Part shown: positions 5,588 through 8,122 of the stretch, piece by piece
How positions within the stretch are numbered: the stretch's first letter is position 1
Layout of the letters: every line of letters starts with the position of its first letter
DNA from: Candidatus Neomicrothrix sp. UBA4742
GTDB lineage: Bacteria; Actinomycetota; Acidimicrobiia; Acidimicrobiales; Acidimicrobilacustridaceae
NCBI GenBank assembly: GCA_002403895.1
Contig: DHIQ01000200.1
Location: 1-8,122, forward strand
DNA length: 8,122 nucleotides
Reading direction: 5' to 3'
Notes under the pieces: generated by a model
Told to the model about the DNA's origin: nothing
Database searches by the model: none
What the model saw: the letters and a program-made list of their open reading frames with translations, nothing else
Translations under genes and position numbers: made by a program

Positions 5588-6021
5588 CATCCTGGACGGA
5601 GACCACAGCGTAGTGACCGCTTCGTGTGTCACAGCGCCCGCGTAAGGTACGGGTTCACTGCCACATCATGCCCGGCCGCTTCGCCGATCGCCTGCCTGCG
5701 CCCCACCGGTCGGTGCGCCCGACGGCTCGTGGAATGAGCAACAGCAAGTCGTCGTCCACGAGGCGGGTTGGCTTCGCACCTGCTGCTCGACTGGGGCAAC
5801 TTCCCGGTCCTTGCTGCTGTCGAGGAAGACATCGCCGGCCTGACCGGAGCTCGGGTGCAGCCCGGCCGCCGGGATCAGGTTGAGGGAGGCTGCACCGCCG
5901 GACCGAAACGAGACCCAGGGCCACGGCTCTGATCTTGGACGGTTTGGGGTAGCCGGACGCTCCGGGACCTGTTCTCGCTCAGCCAGCTTCCTCCGTACGA
6001 CGACGGGACCCCGACCCGCGG
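5588..6021. other. Stretch without a convincing gene; possible decayed coding sequence
   Basis: Between the four-cysteine gene and the yebC stop there is no frame with both a credible start and protein-like composition throughout. Several short pieces do look protein-like. On the plus strand, the frame open from 5738 to 5929 encodes HLLLDWGNFPVLAAVEED. A different plus frame before it encodes PDGSWNEQQQVVVHEAGW and stops at 5841-5843. On the minus strand, 5774-5733 reads KPTRLVDDDLLLLI. Such fragments in shifting frames are what a frameshifted remnant would leave, but they can also arise by chance in GC-rich DNA. The promoter of the four-cysteine gene should lie near 5600-5660. No tRNA, intrinsic terminator with a T-tract, or transposon end was found. 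Confidence 0.5.
5854..5896. repeat. 9-bp inverted repeat in the non-coding stretch downstream of yebC
   Basis: GGTGCAGCC (5854-5862) and GGCTGCACC (5888-5896) are exact reverse complements separated by 25 bases. With small bulges the flanking CCGG-rich bases could extend the stem. There is no T-tract. It may be a processed or structured 3' end of the pdxS-pdxT-yebC mRNA, or a chance palindrome. Confidence 0.4.
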
Positions 6022-6771
6022 TCAGCCGGCGACGGCCTCCATGACGGCATCCGGGATGTCGAAGTTGGCGTATACGTCCTGCACGTCGTCGTCCTCTTCG
6101 AGGGCGTCGATCACCCGCAGTACGGACTTGGCCGCCTCGGGGCTGTCCAACAACACGGTGGACGTGGGCAGCATGGTCGAATCGGCCGACTCCACCGTGA
6201 TGCCGGCGTCGACCAGGGCCGCCTCCACGGCATGCACGTCGGTCGGGGCGCACGTCACCCGCCAGGTGTCGCCCTCGTCGGCGATGTCTTCCACGCCGGC
6301 GTCGAGGGCCGCCATCATGATGTCGTCCTCGTCCACCGAGCGGGGCACCGTCACGATGCCCTTTCGCTCGAACTGCCACGACACCGCACCCGGCTCGGCG
6401 ATGGACCCGCCGTTCTTCTTGAGCGCGGTGCGGATGTCGGAACTCGCCCGATTGCGGTTGTCGGTGAGCACGTCGATGAGGATGGCCACACCGTGAGGGG
6501 CGTAGCCCTCATAGGTGATGGGCTCGTAGACGACGCCCTCGAGGTCACCGGTCCCCCGCTTGATGGCCTTCTCGATGGTGTCGAGCGGCACCGACGCGCT
6601 GCGAGCCTTCTGGTACATGGTGCGCAGCGTGGGGTTCATGTCCATATCGCCCCCGCCGGTGCGCGCCGCAACCTCCACCTGGCGGATCAGCTTGGCGAAG
6701 AGCTTGCCCCGAGCGGCGTCGGCGGCGCCCTTCTTGTGCTTGATGGTGGCCCACTTGGAATGACCGGACAT
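6022..6771 (-). CDS. yebC: YebC/PmpR (TACO1) family protein
   Basis: This is a conserved cytoplasmic protein. It was long annotated as a transcriptional regulator, and YebC/TACO1 proteins have more recently been tied to translation, helping ribosomes at difficult (for example proline-rich) stretches. It has 249 residues, the usual length. The hallmark start MSGHSKWATIKHKKGAADA is followed by KLFAKLIRQVEVAARTGG, NPTLRTMYQKARSASVP, YEGYAPHGVAILID (87-100) and TDNRNRASSDIR (103-114), all diagnostic of the family. The C-terminal third is acidic (EEDDDVQDVYANFDIPD). The ATG at 6771 shares one base with the pdxT stop (TGATG), and AGGGGA precedes it, so it is translationally coupled to pdxT. The frame is open upstream, but that part lies inside pdxT. 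In many actinobacteria ruvC comes next; here it lies about 4.1 kb away. Confidence 0.97.
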   Translation of the reverse strand: MSGHSKWATIKHKKGAADAARGKLFAKLIRQVEVAARTGGGDMDMNPTLRTMYQKARSASVPLDTIEKAIKRGTGDLEGVVYEPITYEGYAPHGVAILIDVLTDNRNRASSDIRTALKKNGGSIAEPGAVSWQFERKGIVTVPRSVDEDDIMMAALDAGVEDIADEGDTWRVTCAPTDVHAVEAALVDAGITVESADSTMLPTSTVLLDSPEAAKSVLRVIDALEEDDDVQDVYANFDIPDAVMEAVAG

Positions 6772-7418
6772 CAGTTCCCCTCTCTCATTTCGGATCGATA
6801 GGTTCGGGTAGCGGCGACGGCACCAACCGAGGCCAGGAACAATTCGTGCAGGCGGGTGTCGGTCGACAGCTCCGGATGGAACGACGACACCATGACCGGG
6901 CCCTGGCGGCAACAGACCGCTCGGTCGTCAACGGTGGCCAGCACCTCGACGCCGTCGCCCACCCGCTCGACCAATGGCGCCCGGATGAACACGGCGTGCA
7001 GCGGGCCGTCGAGACCCCGCACCGCCAGGTCGGCCTCGAACGAGTCGATCTGGCGGCCGAAGGCGTTGCGGCGCACATCGATGTCGATGGCGCCGAAGCT
7101 GCGCTGGTCGTCACGACCGTCGAGGATCGCCTCGGCTAACAGGATCATCCCGGCGCAGGTACCCAGCGCGGGTAGGCCGTCGGCCAGGCGTTGACGCAAC
7201 GGCTCGAACAGGCCGTTGAGCTCGAGCAGCTTGGAGATGGTGGTCGACTCCCCGCCGGGGATGACCAGGGCGTCGACGCCGTCGAGATCAGCGGGTGTGC
7301 GCACCTCGGCCGCCATGGCTCCGAGCCCCTCGAGTACCTCGAAGTGCAGGCCGCTGGCCCCCTGGAGAGCCAGGATGCCGATCACGGGCGCGCCCGATGA
7401 GCGTTCCACCACCGGCAC
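6771..7418 (-). CDS. pdxT: Pyridoxal 5'-phosphate synthase glutaminase subunit PdxT
   Basis: PdxT hydrolyses glutamine and channels the ammonia to PdxS for PLP (vitamin B6) synthesis in the ribose 5-phosphate-dependent pathway. From GTG 7418 it has 215 residues. The class I-type glutaminase signature is complete: the GGEST motif (55-59), nucleophile C88 in GTCAGMILL, and the catalytic pair H181 and E183 in FHPEL. Other family segments are VRRNAFGRQIDSFEADL (115-131) and FIRAPLVERVGDGVEVL (144-160). The start is uncertain, because no clear ribosome binding site precedes GTG 7418. GTG codons at residues 3, 4 and 12 are alternatives, and the last would begin just before IGILALQG, where the conserved fold begins. 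The stop overlaps the yebC ATG by one base. It follows pdxS by 48 bases, as expected for a cotranscribed pair. Confidence 0.96.
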   Translation of the reverse strand: MPVVERSSGAPVIGILALQGASGLHFEVLEGLGAMAAEVRTPADLDGVDALVIPGGESTTISKLLELNGLFEPLRQRLADGLPALGTCAGMILLAEAILDGRDDQRSFGAIDIDVRRNAFGRQIDSFEADLAVRGLDGPLHAVFIRAPLVERVGDGVEVLATVDDRAVCCRQGPVMVSSFHPELSTDTRLHELFLASVGAVAATRTYRSEMREGN

Positions 7419-7466
7419 CCGGGGGCTCGCTCGACTTTGCCGCCATGAGGCTCGCCGTCGCCCCGA

Positions 7467-8122
7467 CTACCAGCCGCGCTCGGCGAGCTTGGTCTCGAGC
7501 GAGTTGATCTCGAGGCCCGGCATGGCCGAGCCCAAGCCCCGGCTCACCTTGGCCAGGATCTCAGGGTCGCGGAAGTTGGTGGTGGCCTCGACGATGGCCT
7601 TGGCCATGAGCGTCGGGTCCTCGCTCTTGAAGATGCCCGAGCCCACGAACACCGCTTCGGCCCCGAGCTGCATGACCAGGGAGGCATCCGCCGGTGTGGC
7701 GATCCCCCCGGCGCAGAACATGGGGACCGGCAGCGTGCCCGTCTCGGCCACTTCCTGCACGAGTGGCAGTGGCGCCTGGAGACGCTTGGCCCAATCGAAC
7801 AGCTCGGCCGAGTCGGCCGTCCCGATCTTGCGGATGTCTCCCAGGATCGAGCGCAGGTGGCGCACCGCCTCGACCACGTTGCCGGTGCCGGCCTCGCCTT
7901 TGGAGCGGATCATGCACGCCCCCTCGGAGATGCGCCGAAGCGCCTCGCCCAGGTTGGTGGCACCGCACACGAAGGGCACGGTGAAGGCCCACTTGTCGAT
8001 GTGGTGAGCGTCGTCAGCCGGGGTCAGGACCTCGCTCTCGTCGATGTAGTCGACGCCGAGGGCCTGAAGGATCTGCGCTTCAACGAAATGACCGATCCGC
8101 GCCTTCGCCATCACGGGGATCG
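7467..8122 (-). CDS. pdxS: Pyridoxal 5'-phosphate synthase synthase subunit PdxS (partial, N-terminus beyond window)
   Basis: PdxS is the (beta/alpha)8-barrel subunit that condenses ribose 5-phosphate, glyceraldehyde 3-phosphate and ammonia into PLP. The frame is open to the right edge, showing about 218 residues of a family near 290-300 long. Its first full codons read [16 protein letters not shown], an internal segment, so the GTG at 8114 and ATG at 8111 are not real starts. The lysine in MAKARIGH (8105-8103) matches B. subtilis K81, which forms the substrate adduct. The lysine in [18 protein letters not shown] matches K149. Also visible are [35 protein letters not shown], and [32 protein letters not shown], part of the phosphate site. 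It ends in ERGW, typical of bacterial PdxS. Its promoter lies outside the window, so regulation cannot be judged. Confidence 0.97.
   Translation of the reverse strand, partial: IPVMAKARIGHFVEAQILQALGVDYIDESEVLTPADDAHHIDKWAFTVPFVCGATNLGEALRRISEGACMIRSKGEAGTGNVVEAVRHLRSILGDIRKIGTADSAELFDWAKRLQAPLPLVQEVAETGTLPVPMFCAGGIATPADASLVMQLGAEAVFVGSGIFKSEDPTLMAKAIVEATTNFRDPEILAKVSRGLGSAMPGLEINSLETKLAERGW

Noticed and set aside
5612..5633. GTGAC...GTCAC inverted repeat near the four-cysteine gene promoter
   Set aside because: Five-bp arms with a ten-base gap are too short to separate from chance.
5651..5664. GGGTTCACTGCC considered as a tRNA T-arm
   Set aside because: The base expected to be the conserved A of the T-loop is C and no acceptor or anticodon stem pairs with it.
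5953..5965. CCGGA-CGC-TCCGG hairpin considered as a yebC terminator
   Set aside because: Only five base pairs, a three-base loop and no T-tract on either strand.
5666..6379. 237-codon minus-strand frame overlapping the end of yebC
   Set aside because: It overlaps well-conserved yebC in another frame and is Arg/Gly-rich; only its downstream part lies in unassigned DNA and matches nothing I recognise.

Overview
This window is chromosomal DNA from a high-GC bacterium. GC-rich third positions, frequent GTG starts, the order pdxS-pdxT-yebC followed further on by ruvC-ruvA-ruvB, and a DUF4232 lipoprotein all point to an actinobacterium. An Acidimicrobiia-like lineage is my guess, not a demonstrated assignment. 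There is no sign of a mobile element, CRISPR array, rRNA, tRNA or phage.

Layout. On the minus strand at the right are the end of pdxS (open at the right edge), pdxT and yebC. pdxS and pdxT encode the two subunits of PLP synthase, which makes vitamin B6 as pyridoxal 5'-phosphate. yebC encodes a TACO1/YebC-family factor. These genes are closely spaced and probably form one operon. On the minus strand at the left is ruvC-ruvA-ruvB (ruvB open at the left edge), the Holliday-junction resolvasome, also with overlapping or near-overlapping genes. Between yebC and ruvC lie about 4.1 kb of unrelated genes on both strands: an ABC-2 exporter pair (ATPase and permease, plus strand), a single-cysteine peroxiredoxin (minus), a DUF4232 lipoprotein (plus), a small four-cysteine protein of unknown function (minus), and a stretch of about 446 bases with no convincing gene.

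How the genes work together. RuvA and RuvB bind and branch-migrate Holliday junctions, and RuvC cuts them. PdxT makes ammonia from glutamine and passes it to PdxS. The ATPase and permease should form one exporter whose substrate cannot be read from sequence. The peroxiredoxin reduces hydroperoxides and starts opposite the lipoprotein gene across about 170 bases that contain a perfect 11-bp hairpin.

The core genes are ordinary and well conserved. The points most worth a second look are the four-cysteine protein, the hairpin and hexamer repeats in the peroxiredoxin/lipoprotein divergent region, the possible decayed coding sequence downstream of yebC, and the altered ABC signature and Q-loop. 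I saw no clear evidence of a previously undescribed multi-gene system.
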